A stretch of 64,000 bases of DNA from Pseudarthrobacter sulfonivorans (GTDB lineage Bacteria; Actinomycetota; Actinomycetes; Actinomycetales; Micrococcaceae): assembly GCF_014712225.1 (NCBI RefSeq), contig NZ_JACXBW010000007.1:186001-250000 (forward strand), written 5' to 3'. The translations under genes and the position numbers were made by a program. This document shows positions 35,001 through 43,749 of this stretch, one piece after another. The stretch's first letter is position 1. The number at the start of each line of letters is the position of its first letter. The notes under the pieces are model-generated. The model ran no database searches. It was not told the origin of the DNA and saw nothing but the letters and a program-made list of their open reading frames with translations.

Positions 35001-36940
35001 TCAGCGAGCTGGACGTGGACACCCAGACCCAGGATTTCACGGTGGTGGGCGTGGGCGACATGTCAGGTGACGTGTTCGGCAACGGCATGCTGCTGTCCCG
35101 GCACATCCGGCTGCTCGCAGCGTTCGACCACCGGCACATTTTCCTGGACCCGGCGCCGGACGCTGAAGCCTCCTTTGTGGAACGGCAACGGCTTTTTGAG
35201 CTGCCGCGGTCCTCGTGGGACGACTACAACAAGTCCCTGATCAGCGAAGGCGGCGGCGTGTACGCCCGGCAGGTAAAATCCGTTCCGGTTTCGCCGCAGG
35301 TACGGGCGGCGCTCGGATTGCCCGAGGGGACCACCGAAATGAGCCCGCCGGAACTCCTGCGCGCCATCCTGCTGGCACCCGCGGACCTGCTGTACAACGG
35401 CGGGATCGGCACCTACGTGAAGGCAAGCACCGAGACCAACGCATCGGTGGGCGACAAAGCCAATGACGCCATCCGTGTGGACGGCAAGGACCTGCGGGTC
35501 AAGGTGGTGGGCGAGGGCGGCAACCTGGGCATGACGCAGCGCGGCCGCATCGAGGCGGCACTGCAGGGTGTCATCCTGAACACAGATGCGATCGACAACT
35601 CGGCCGGCGTGGACTGCTCGGACCACGAGGTCAACATCAAGATCTTCGTGGACCGGATGGTGGCGGCGGGCAAGCTGTCCGCGGAGGAACGCGCAGGCTT
35701 CCTCGCGTCCATGACCGATGAGGTGGGCCGGCTGGTCCTTGAGGACAATGTGGACCAGAACATCCTGCTCCTGAACGACCGGCAGCGGGTGGCCGACTGG
35801 AGCCCCAGTTATGAGCGCCTGATGGACTGGCTGGAGAAGTCCGCGGAGCTGAAACGTGACCTCGAAGCCCTGCCGACTACGGAAACCCTGCGCGAGCGGC
35901 TCAGCCAGGGCCAGGGCCTGACATCGCCGGAGCTTTCGGTGCTGGCGGCCTACGCGAAGATCGAGCTGGCTTCGGCGCTGCGTGACAGCAACCTGGCGGA
36001 TGACCCGTGGTTCCGGGCCACGCTGCGCGCCTACTTCCCGGCGCAACTGCGGGAACGGTTCGACGCTGAGCTGGACACCCATCCGCTGCGGCGCGAGATC
36101 ATCGCCACGGTGGTGGCCAACGACATGATCAACATGGGCGGCATCACGTTCGCGTTCCGCACCATGGAGGAAACCTCGGCCACGGAAGTTGCCGTGGCCA
36201 AGGCGTTCGTGGCCCTCCGTGAAGTTTTCGAACTGAACCTCATGGTGGACCAGCTGAACAGCCTCCCGGCGTCGTTCCCCACCGAACACTGGAGCGCCGT
36301 CCACCTGGACATCCGCCGCATCCTGGACCGGGCCGTCCGGTGGCTGCTGGCCCAAGGCGGCAGCTCGCGTCCCATTGCGGAGACCGTCGCCGAGTTCAAG
36401 CCGCTCCTGGATCCGATGCGGGGCCGGCTGCTGGAGTACCTGCGCGGGGATGACCGCGAGCGGGTGGCCGGCTGGCTGGAGAAGGCGCGCGGGTGGGAAC
36501 TTCCGGAAGACCTTGCGCTGCGGTGGGCTGAGCTGTTCGAGAGCTTCGTCCTGCTGGACATCGCCAAGATCGTGCACGCCCGCAAGGAACCGGTGGAGGA
36601 GATCGCGTCGGTTTATTACACCGTGTTCAACCGGTTCCACGCCGATGCGCTCCTGGAACGGATCACCAAGCTGCCGCGCCAGGACCGCTGGCAGGCGCTG
36701 GCGCGGGCCGCGCTGCGCGATGACCTGTATTCCACCGTTACGGACATGACGACGGCGGTGCTTGAGTCGACAGGGTCCGGGGACTCCGCTGAGAACCGGC
36801 TGAAGGATTGGGAAGGCCAGAATGCCGAGCAGCTGGGCAGGGCGAAGAGCATGTTCGATGAGGTCAACGCGCTTGAGGCCGACGACATGGCCTCACTGTC
36901 GGTAGCATTGAGGCTCTTGAGGTCAATCGTCCGACGCTAG
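32087..36940 (+). CDS. gdh: NAD-specific glutamate dehydrogenase, large (~180 kDa) class
   Basis: A 1617-residue catabolic enzyme converting glutamate and NAD to 2-oxoglutarate and ammonia. The size matches the L-GDH180 class of actinobacteria and proteobacteria, with long ACT-like N-terminal regions (about 1-700) and a catalytic core: [38 protein letters not shown] near 830 (substrate Lys in PTGAKGG), then [19 protein letters not shown] near 990 (NAD-binding fold) and [17 protein letters not shown]. Mycobacterial homologues are controlled by GarA, which is not in the window. The ATG at 32087 has GGAGG 9 nt upstream; TTG 32081 is too close. Confidence 0.95.
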   Translation: [1617 protein letters not shown]

Positions 36941-36968
36941 GGATCCTGGCGTCGCAACTGGAGGTGCA

Positions 36969-38438
36969 GTGGCAATCTTTACGGACCCTATCAGGGAACA
37001 TGCTGATTTCGGGCCGGGCGATGCCGAATGGCTGCACCTCCTGGTGGGTGACTGGCAGATGGTTGCGGACCTGGCGTTCGCGGACCTGGCATTGTGGTTC
37101 CCGCACCCGGACCACGGCTATGTTGCGCTGGCCCATGTGCGGCCCTCAACCACGCACACGGTCTTCCACGGTGACTTTGTCGGGGAGCCCATCCGGGCGG
37201 ACCTCCAGCCGCTGGTGGACAAGGCCTGGGCGAGCCGGGCCATCGAGCGGTCCAGCGAGACCAACTGGAGCTCGGACATGGCATTGCGGGTGGAGGCTGT
37301 GCCGATGGTCCGCAACGGCCGGACCCTGGCTGTGGTGACCACGCACATGGACCTGTCCAGTTCCCGGATGCCCTCCCGGCTGGAGCTCACGTACCGGCAG
37401 TGCGCCTACGATCTTCTCCGTATGGGAACGCTGGGGCTGTGGCCGGACTTTGCGTCACCCACCGGCTCGCGCCGCGGTGCTCCGCGTGTGGGGGACGGAC
37501 TCATCAGGCTTGATGCCGAGGGGATTGTGCAGTACGCGAGCCCCAACGGCGTATCGGCCTTCCGACGCCTCGGCGACGGCGAGTCGCTGGAAGGAAGGTC
37601 GCTGGCTGAAGTGACGGCCAGCCTGCTGAAGGACCGGCGCATGGTGGACGAGACGCTGCCCCTGGTGGTCACCGGGCGGATGCCGTGGCGAAGTGAGATC
37701 GAATCCCGCGGCGTTAGCTTGTCCCTGCGCGCCATTCCGCTGCGTGATGAGCAGCAGCGCTTTGGTGCGCTGGTGCTGTGCCGGGACGTTTCGGAACTGC
37801 GGCGCCGGGAGATGGAGCTCGTGACCAAGGACGCCACCATCCGCGAGATCCACCACCGGGTGAAGAACAACCTGCAGACCGTCGCTGCCCTGCTGCGGAT
37901 GCAGTCCCGGCGGATGGTCAGTGACGAGGCCAAACAGGGGCTGGAGCAGGCGATGCGGCGGGTGGCCACCATCGCACTGGTTCATGAGACCCTGTCCCAG
38001 GGTCTGGCGCAGAGCGTGGACTTTGACGAACTTATTGGCCGCCAGTTCAGGTTGTCCGCTGAAGTCGCGTCACCCTCGCAGCAGGTCAGGACCGAGCGTT
38101 CCGGGCTCTTCGGCGAACTGCCAAGTGACTTCGCCACCCCGCTGGCACTGGTGATCAACGAGCTGGTGACCAACGCCGTCGAGCATGGTCTGGAGGGGCG
38201 CACCGGAACTGTGTGGCTCATCGCGGACCGTTCCGAGGAGGAAGACGGTGAGGAGCTGCTGACTGTGACCATTGCCGACGACGGCGTGGGGCTGCCGGAT
38301 ACGCCGCACGTTGAGGGGCTTGGGCTGCAGATTGTCCGGACGCTTGTCACCAGTGAGCTGGGCGGTAGCATCCAGTGGCAGCCCCGCGAGGGCGGCGGGA
38401 CGGCCGTCCAGATCCGCCTGAGCCTGGCCGCGAGGTAA
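36969..38438 (+). CDS. pdtaS: Sensor histidine kinase PdtaS
   Basis: A 489-residue soluble kinase with no membrane segment. Order: an N-terminal GAF-type domain (WLHLLVGDWQMVADLAFADLALWFPHPDH), a PAS domain (GDGLIRLDAEGIVQYASPNGVSAFRRLG), the HisKA_2 box IREIHHRVKNNLQTVAALLRMQSRR with the phospho-accepting His, and an HATPase domain (LALVINELVTNAVEHGLEG; ADDGVGLP; GLGLQIVRTLV). PdtaS phosphorylates the antiterminator PdtaR in mycobacteria; PdtaR is not encoded here. The start is GTG with GGAGG upstream. It is convergent with whiB1, the same neighbourhood as in mycobacteria. Confidence 0.93.
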   Translation: MAIFTDPIREHADFGPGDAEWLHLLVGDWQMVADLAFADLALWFPHPDHGYVALAHVRPSTTHTVFHGDFVGEPIRADLQPLVDKAWASRAIERSSETNWSSDMALRVEAVPMVRNGRTLAVVTTHMDLSSSRMPSRLELTYRQCAYDLLRMGTLGLWPDFASPTGSRRGAPRVGDGLIRLDAEGIVQYASPNGVSAFRRLGDGESLEGRSLAEVTASLLKDRRMVDETLPLVVTGRMPWRSEIESRGVSLSLRAIPLRDEQQRFGALVLCRDVSELRRREMELVTKDATIREIHHRVKNNLQTVAALLRMQSRRMVSDEAKQGLEQAMRRVATIALVHETLSQGLAQSVDFDELIGRQFRLSAEVASPSQQVRTERSGLFGELPSDFATPLALVINELVTNAVEHGLEGRTGTVWLIADRSEEEDGEELLTVTIADDGVGLPDTPHVEGLGLQIVRTLVTSELGGSIQWQPREGGGTAVQIRLSLAAR

Positions 38439-38453
38439 AGCTGTGGCTTAAAG

Positions 38454-38493
38454 GCGATGGCCGCGACCCCGATGGGGCCGCGGCCATCGCTTT
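38454..38493. terminator. Strong terminator between pdtaS and whiB1
   Basis: GCGATGGCCGCG (38454-38465) pairs with CGCGGCCATCGC (38479-38490). CCCC and GGGG extend the stem inside, leaving a small loop, and TTTGTG follows. It can serve both convergent genes. Confidence 0.8.
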
Positions 38494-38557
38494 GTGCAAG
38501 CCGTTTGGTGCGGTTTTTGTGCAGGCGCCGATGTAAAGGCGCCGGTGGGGTTTGTGC

Positions 38558-38806
38558 TTAGGAGGCGCGGCGGGCCCGGGCGGCGCGGCGCTTGAGGGCG
38601 CGGCGTTCGTCTTCGCTCATCCCGCCCCAGACGCCGGCGTCCTGGCCGGACTCGAGGGCCCACTGGAGGCAGGTGTCAACAACCGGGCAGCGGCGGCAAA
38701 CGCTTTTTGCTTCCTCGATCTGGAGGAGGGCTGGCCCTGTATTTCCAACAGGGAAAAACAGTTCCGGGTCCTTGTCGAGGCACGCCGCGCGGTTACGCCA
38801 ATCCAT
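38558..38806 (-). CDS. whiB1: WhiB1-type iron-sulfur transcription factor
   Basis: An 82-residue WhiB protein. The four cluster-ligand cysteines are Cys9 and those in SVCRRCPVVDTC, giving the C-x(n)-C-x2-C-x5-C pattern that holds a 4Fe-4S cluster. The turn GVWGGMSEDERRALKRRAAR binds DNA or the sigma factor. The sequence DKDPELFFPVGNTGPAL is nearly the mycobacterial WhiB1 core, and pdtaS is the neighbour there too. WhiB1 is essential and NO-responsive in M. tuberculosis. I use ATG 38806 (MDWRN), the family start; the longer reading begins at TTG. A CRP-type palindrome lies 36-51 bp upstream. Confidence 0.95.
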   Translation of the reverse strand: MDWRNRAACLDKDPELFFPVGNTGPALLQIEEAKSVCRRCPVVDTCLQWALESGQDAGVWGGMSEDERRALKRRAARARRAS

Positions 38807-38841
38807 GCTGATCAGTTGCTCCAATTCTGGGAAAAGCCGTT

Positions 38842-38857
38842 TGTGAAATTATTCACT
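38842..38857. promoter_or_regulatory. CRP/GlxR-type site upstream of whiB1
   Basis: TGTGA-N6-TCACT differs from the CRP consensus TGTGA-N6-TCACA in one base. It is 36-51 bp before the whiB1 ATG, likely overlapping the promoter. Mycobacterial whiB1 is known to be CRP/cAMP-controlled, so conserved regulation is likely. Confidence 0.6.
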
Positions 38858-39025
38858 AGGGGCTACAAAGGAAAAGGGCCCTGCGGGGCCCCATCGGTCA
38901 TCTTCATCAAGATTGTCATGTTAACGCTGTGTAAACAAGGGGTAATACAGCTTGAAATCCCCGGATTCCTGAGCGATACATCACATCCGTGTTGCCGACC
39001 CCCACCACTGTCCGACTATCTCCGG

Positions 39026-39031
39026 TATGGT
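39026..39031 (+). promoter_or_regulatory. -10 box of a leaderless membrane-protein gene
   Basis: TATGGT is followed by six bases (GCCAGT) and the GTG at 39038, with no ribosome site. It is the same arrangement as for the desulfurase, trmL and chorismate mutase genes. Confidence 0.5.
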
Positions 39032-39037
39032 GCCAGT

Positions 39038-39493
39038 GTGTCAAGAGCCCCCCAAAACCCCTCGGATCCGCTGCCCGAACCTGCTCCGGAAGCTCTGGAA
39101 CGACCGCGCGGAATCCTGGTCATCGCGCTCATTGTCGCGGCAGAGGCCACAGCCCTTTTGGTTGCCGCAGGCTGGTACGGCTACGAGCTGGTGACCGGCG
39201 CGCCTGTGCTTTCGTTCTGGGGCGCTGTTTTCACCTTGGGGCTGTTGCTGGCCTTCTCTGCCTGGCTCTATTCAGTAGGGCACTTCCTCTTCCGGGGGCG
39301 CCGGTGGACCAGGGCTGCCGCGCTGGTTGCCCAGCTGTTCGTCCTGACCATCGGATTTCCCACACTCACGGCGGGTGTGGTGCCGGCGGGTCTGGCTATG
39401 GTGCTGCCAGCTTTGGCAGCGATAGTGCTTCTCTTTGATAAGCGCGTTATCAGCTACGCCTCCCAGACCGGCGGGCTGCCCCCGGCCCTCTAA
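39038..39493 (+). CDS. Small integral membrane protein, unknown function
   Basis: A protein of about 151 residues with a Pro-rich cytoplasmic N-terminus and four hydrophobic segments: ILVIALIVAAEATALLVAAGWYG; LSFWGAVFTLGLLLAFSAWLY; AAALVAQLFVLTIGFPTL; and GLAMVLPALAAIVLLF, then a short tail. I chose GTG 39038 because TATGGT lies 6 bp upstream, and because longer readings run antisense through whiB1. I do not recognise a named family. It is convergent with the FHA-FtsK gene and divergent from whiB1. Confidence 0.65.
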   Translation: MSRAPQNPSDPLPEPAPEALERPRGILVIALIVAAEATALLVAAGWYGYELVTGAPVLSFWGAVFTLGLLLAFSAWLYSVGHFLFRGRRWTRAAALVAQLFVLTIGFPTLTAGVVPAGLAMVLPALAAIVLLFDKRVISYASQTGGLPPAL

Positions 39494-39560
39494 AGTTGGA
39501 CGCCCATTTCACGGTGGCCAGTCTTGGGCTGTGTGCCTTGCCCGCGTGATGGGGGACCAG

Positions 39561-42500
39561 CTAGGCGGCCAGCCCTTTCAGTGAATCGTCCGGTGGTACC
39601 CAGCCCAGCTGGACGGCCATGGCGCGGCCGTTCCGGATGACGACACTCCGCCCCGGCGGAGGACTCTGTTCGGCCTCAAACCGCACCCCGAAAAGATCGC
39701 CGTCCAAGAACGTCCGGGGCGCGATCAGTACCCCGGTTCCCAGATTGCGCGCGTGGAGCGCGAGCGGAACCCGCTGGGAGAGCGCCGGACTGAAGCCGGC
39801 AGTCATGACAACGGTGGTCCCGAGAGCATTGAGCTCGACGAGTTGGCGGTTTACTTCGTACGGCAGGAGGTCTGCATCGTCCACCAGGGCCACGGATCCC
39901 TCGACGAGGCCGCCGGCTGATGCCCGGTTGAGCACTTCCGACCAGTAGGCCGGGGGCTCGGTCTCCGGTTCGGGCTTGAGCCAGGGTCCAGCATCGGGTT
40001 TGAGGCGCGTCAGCAGCCGGAGAAAAGATGATTTCCCCGACGACGGGCCGCCCAACACAGCAAGCACTGCACCTCTTGGTACGCGGACGGAGACCGGGTC
40101 GAGTTCGTCGCCGCCCACGCCTACCAGGAAGAGGCCGGGCCTTTGCCCAGCCTTGGCGGCTGCCCCGTCCGGTACACGGCCGGCCGTGCTGTGTGGGCGT
40201 GGTGCATACGTCTTATCGGGCATATCGGGCATATCGGACGCCATGATCATCGAAGGCAGCGGCTCAACGCGGAACGGCCGCTTGGCCGGGGCAGTTCTCT
40301 GCGCCTGGCTGGACAACCTCCCATCTGTTTCCGGTCTGGCAGCATAGAACTGGCAGACCGTTGTTTTCCCGGCCGATAGTGCGCCAATGGCCACGCCCCG
40401 ACCGACCACCGATGCGGTCGGAGGCAGTTTCGGCCAGGCAATCCGGCTCTCCTCGCTGGACCCCCTGGGGAAGTACACACGGTTGGGAATGGCGGCGAAG
40501 AACCTGGCAGTGACGAGTTCCCGCTGGCCGGAGATGATCACCGTGATACCGGCCCTGCCACCATCGCGGATCAGGTCGTGGACCAGGTCCTCCGCCCAGG
40601 CGAGCGGCCCGGAACGGAAGGCCGACGCCCAGGAACCCCAACCGGCGACCACGAGCGTGAGCGGCGTGGCACCGGCCACGGGATCGGCCAGCCGGCGCGC
40701 TTGCTCCTGTGCCAGCCGCTCCAGAATGCGGGCTGCCCGCCGAAGCTCGTGCAGCCCGGCCCTGGCACCCACCCGCCCGTGCGAGGAGAACCCCACCAAC
40801 GAGCTGTCCGGATCCAGGATGTACAAGTGCGATTCGTGCCTGTGGGAGGCGAGACGCAGGACTGCTAGCCGCATCCCGTCACCTGCGCCGGATTCCGGTC
40901 CGCCCACAAACCCCACGTGTCCGTGCGCCGCAGGTTCCCAGATGAGCGGTGCCGTCCTCTGTTCCGAGGGCAGGTCCATGAGCCCGAGCCTGACGGACCA
41001 ACTGTCACCGTCCGGCACCGCACAGTCGCTCACCGTCACCTTCTGGTCACCCTTCGGGTCATCCTTCATGCCAGCAGATGTTTTGTCGGGACAGCGGGCC
41101 GGCCTGGCGGATGGTTCGGGCAGGACGCAAGGAAGCGGGGGAGCAACCGGCCTCCGGAGGGGAACGCAGTCCATGGCCTCCCACAACTCGGACAGGGAAG
41201 CGATCAACGGTGTGGTTGCTTGTGCCGGCGTCAGTTCAGGGCCTCCCAACGTGGGTTCACCTGTGGCCGGAGGGGCGTCGATGTAGTCCGACGCGAGGTG
41301 TACGGAGAGCCTGGTCGGTTTGGACGTCACAGCCCCGCCAGTCAGTGAACCGGCTTGGAATTCCACCGGAGCTTCAGTGCCACGCACCAGGTAGGCGCGG
41401 CCCGGCGTCTCTATGCTGATCCCGGCGGCGGCTTTCGAATTGATGATGTCCGTTGACTCCATTTCGGATTGGACCCGCAGCGCGATGCTGGTGGTCACGT
41501 TTGCGCGGATGTCCGCCGTCAGAGCACCCTGGGGCCTTTGCGTGGCCATGATGAGGTGTATCCCGAGCGCACGGCCGATGGCGGCGATCCTCATGAGTTC
41601 ACGGAGCGTTTCCGGGGCGTCCTCCACGAGCATGCGGAATTCGTCGATGACGATCACGAGGTGGGGGAGCGGTGACGCGAGGCCCGCCGGAGTCGCCCGG
41701 TAGGACGTCAGGTCGGGTGCCTGCACGGCTGCCAGGGCTTCTTCGCGGAATCTGATTTCGGCGCGGAGGGACTGCAGGTACCTCTCCAGTTCGTGGCTGC
41801 CCAGGTCGGTGAGCATCCCTACACAGTGCGGAACCCCCGTCAGGGGACCCAAACCCGAGCCTCCTTTGAAATCCACAAAAAGGAAGTTGATGCGGTCCGG
41901 CGGGTAGCTGCACGCCAAAGCAATGGTCAGGCTGCGGAGGAGTTCAGACTTTCCCGAGCCCGTAGTCCCGGCAACCAATAGATGCGGCCCGTCGGCCTGG
42001 AGGTCCAGCGTCTGCGTGCCGTCCGCACTTAACCCCACGGGAACGGCCAATCCGGGCCGGCTGCTGCTTGCTTTCCACCGTCTGGCTATGTCAGATGTGG
42101 AGGCAGGGAGAAGATCCATGAGCCGGCAAGACAGGGGCATGCTTCCGTTGGCCGCATCTGGCTTGCAGGCATTCCTGGCCAGACGGCGGCAAAACCCGTC
42201 GAAGACGCATTCGGGCGCCAGATCCGGAAGGAAGCGGATGCTGTCGGTTCCTGTACAGAACACGGAGCTGCGTTCATCGAGTTCGACGTCCGCAGCGTGC
42301 GGGGCTTCGCCTTCGTTGGAGAAGTGAATGACCTGCCAATCATGTTCCAGGGCCCTTTCGATGATCGGCGTGTTCTCGTTGCCGGCCAAAAGGATCAGCA
42401 CGCCATGTCCGTGTGAGGGCCGGAAGCCGCGCTTCAGCAGGTGGTGGACCGCGCCCGGACGGCTGGACAGGGTGACGTCTTCCAGAAAACGGGCGGCGAG

Positions 42501-43673
42501 AGGTAGTCGGTCTGCTTTTCCGTGGACCACCACAACGCTTCCCCGGCCTCGCGGGTAACCGGCGAATTGCATCAGGAAAGAACGCACCATTCCCTCCATC
42601 GCGTCACACGGCCCGCGAACTGTGGTGAGAGGCCGTGCGGGATCGAGTGTCACCGGCAGCATGCCGGCTGAGGGCACTGCCCGGCCCGGATCGGGCGGCT
42701 CGAACTGGAGGTTTGCCGGCCGGATTGCCTGTCCCATCCGCAGCCAGATGCCCTTCCCGTCGGCGCGCGCAGTCGTCTCCCTTTCTGAGGTACCGCTCAG
42801 CGTAAGCGTGGACAGCGGCGGGGCGGCCCGTCGTCGTCGTTCCTTATCCCTGGCGACGGCGTCCCGCACCCCCGCAGCCAGTTCGCGCCGCTGCCGACGC
42901 CCGCCGATGATGGGCACAAGGATGGAGATCGCTGACACTGCGGTGAAGGCCAGAAACATCCACATTCCAGTGATGACGGCAAGGCCCACGCCGATGACCA
43001 ACGGGAGAACGGCGGTCAGGAGAAGCGCCGCGCGGTTCGAGGTATCGTCGCGCCGCCTGACGACCAGCGGCTCATGGACATCAGTGCCTGCTTGATCCAG
43101 TTGGTTGTCGGGCTCCTCCAGGAAGACCAATGACATGGTCGAGTTGCCGCACCGGATCGTTGAGTTGGTCGTGACGACGGCGTTCCGCCGGCGCTCGCCG
43201 TCCACTTCAGTTCCGTTGGCGCTGTCCAGGTCAGCCAGCGTGATGGCGGTTTCCGTTACCACCAGTTGCGCGTGTGACCGCGAAAGGCCGGGGTCGGGGA
43301 TGCTGACATCGGCGTTGCCGCGGCCAATGGTGTAGGTACCTCGCCGGAGGGGGACCACGAGGCCGGCCCCGGCGCCGCTGTGCACGGCAAGTGCCAGTGA
43401 GGCGGCCGGTTCTGGCGTGCGCTCCCTGGCGCGGCGGGCAGTCGCGTTCGCCGCATCGACGAGGATGGCCCCGTGGACCAAGGGAGGCTGCCCGAGAGTA
43501 AGTGAACTAACGTCCTGCCCGTCGACCGACAATCTGCCGGTGGCAAACCTGGCCGCCAACTCCTGCTGCAGGTCGGTGCCGGCGGCACCGTCCGGACCAT
43601 CGATGGTCAGCTCCACGGGTGGTTCCTGCAGGGCTGCGAACGGGCTCCGAACGAGTGTGCAGTGAAGCGGCAT
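39561..43673 (-). CDS. FHA-FtsK/SpoIIIE ATPase, EccC/EssC-like (type VII secretion-type), orphan
   Basis: A 1370-residue protein. An FHA domain (about 100-185: GTYTIGRGNADVSIPDPGLSRSHAQLVV; DSANGTEVDG) binds phospho-threonine. Two membrane segments lie at about 215-262, followed by three FtsK-like ATPase domains. Domain 1 has Walker A AGTTGSGKSELLRSL (about 567) and Walker B LVIVIDEF (about 674). Domain 2 has a degenerate loop (GGPESGAGDG, about 923). Domain 3 has GGPSSGKSSFLR (about 1207). The order matches EccC/EssC of type VII secretion, with EssC-like fused FHA. No WXG100, EccB, EccD or mycosin gene is in the window. It could drive an orphan ESX-like system. Confidence 0.82.
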   Translation of the reverse strand: MPLHCTLVRSPFAALQEPPVELTIDGPDGAAGTDLQQELAARFATGRLSVDGQDVSSLTLGQPPLVHGAILVDAANATARRARERTPEPAASLALAVHSGAGAGLVVPLRRGTYTIGRGNADVSIPDPGLSRSHAQLVVTETAITLADLDSANGTEVDGERRRNAVVTTNSTIRCGNSTMSLVFLEEPDNQLDQAGTDVHEPLVVRRRDDTSNRAALLLTAVLPLVIGVGLAVITGMWMFLAFTAVSAISILVPIIGGRRQRRELAAGVRDAVARDKERRRRAAPPLSTLTLSGTSERETTARADGKGIWLRMGQAIRPANLQFEPPDPGRAVPSAGMLPVTLDPARPLTTVRGPCDAMEGMVRSFLMQFAGYPRGRGSVVVVHGKADRLPLAARFLEDVTLSSRPGAVHHLLKRGFRPSHGHGVLILLAGNENTPIIERALEHDWQVIHFSNEGEAPHAADVELDERSSVFCTGTDSIRFLPDLAPECVFDGFCRRLARNACKPDAANGSMPLSCRLMDLLPASTSDIARRWKASSSRPGLAVPVGLSADGTQTLDLQADGPHLLVAGTTGSGKSELLRSLTIALACSYPPDRINFLFVDFKGGSGLGPLTGVPHCVGMLTDLGSHELERYLQSLRAEIRFREEALAAVQAPDLTSYRATPAGLASPLPHLVIVIDEFRMLVEDAPETLRELMRIAAIGRALGIHLIMATQRPQGALTADIRANVTTSIALRVQSEMESTDIINSKAAAGISIETPGRAYLVRGTEAPVEFQAGSLTGGAVTSKPTRLSVHLASDYIDAPPATGEPTLGGPELTPAQATTPLIASLSELWEAMDCVPLRRPVAPPLPCVLPEPSARPARCPDKTSAGMKDDPKGDQKVTVSDCAVPDGDSWSVRLGLMDLPSEQRTAPLIWEPAAHGHVGFVGGPESGAGDGMRLAVLRLASHRHESHLYILDPDSSLVGFSSHGRVGARAGLHELRRAARILERLAQEQARRLADPVAGATPLTLVVAGWGSWASAFRSGPLAWAEDLVHDLIRDGGRAGITVIISGQRELVTARFFAAIPNRVYFPRGSSEESRIAWPKLPPTASVVGRGVAIGALSAGKTTVCQFYAARPETDGRLSSQAQRTAPAKRPFRVEPLPSMIMASDMPDMPDKTYAPRPHSTAGRVPDGAAAKAGQRPGLFLVGVGGDELDPVSVRVPRGAVLAVLGGPSSGKSSFLRLLTRLKPDAGPWLKPEPETEPPAYWSEVLNRASAGGLVEGSVALVDDADLLPYEVNRQLVELNALGTTVVMTAGFSPALSQRVPLALHARNLGTGVLIAPRTFLDGDLFGVRFEAEQSPPPGRSVVIRNGRAMAVQLGWVPPDDSLKGLAA

Positions 43674-43749
43674 GATGGAAAGTCCTAACAGTCAGCTTGC
43701 TTCCAAACTAGCCATCAGAGGGGCAGGTGTCGCGCCGTGAGTTGTCGCA

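Noticed and set aside
35063..36640. A 525-codon minus-strand frame inside gdh
   Set aside because: It is antisense to conserved glutamate dehydrogenase sequence and its composition (His/Val/Gln-rich) is typical of a shadow frame.
38552..39037. Extension of the small membrane protein upstream through whiB1
   Set aside because: This part is antisense to whiB1, lacks protein-like features, and the GTG at 39038 has its own TATGGT box.
39561..43673. The FtsK-like ATPase as a conjugation or chromosome-segregation motor
   Set aside because: FHA at the N-terminus and three ATPase domains match type VII EccC/EssC, not FtsK or TcpA; there is no relaxase or gamma domain.
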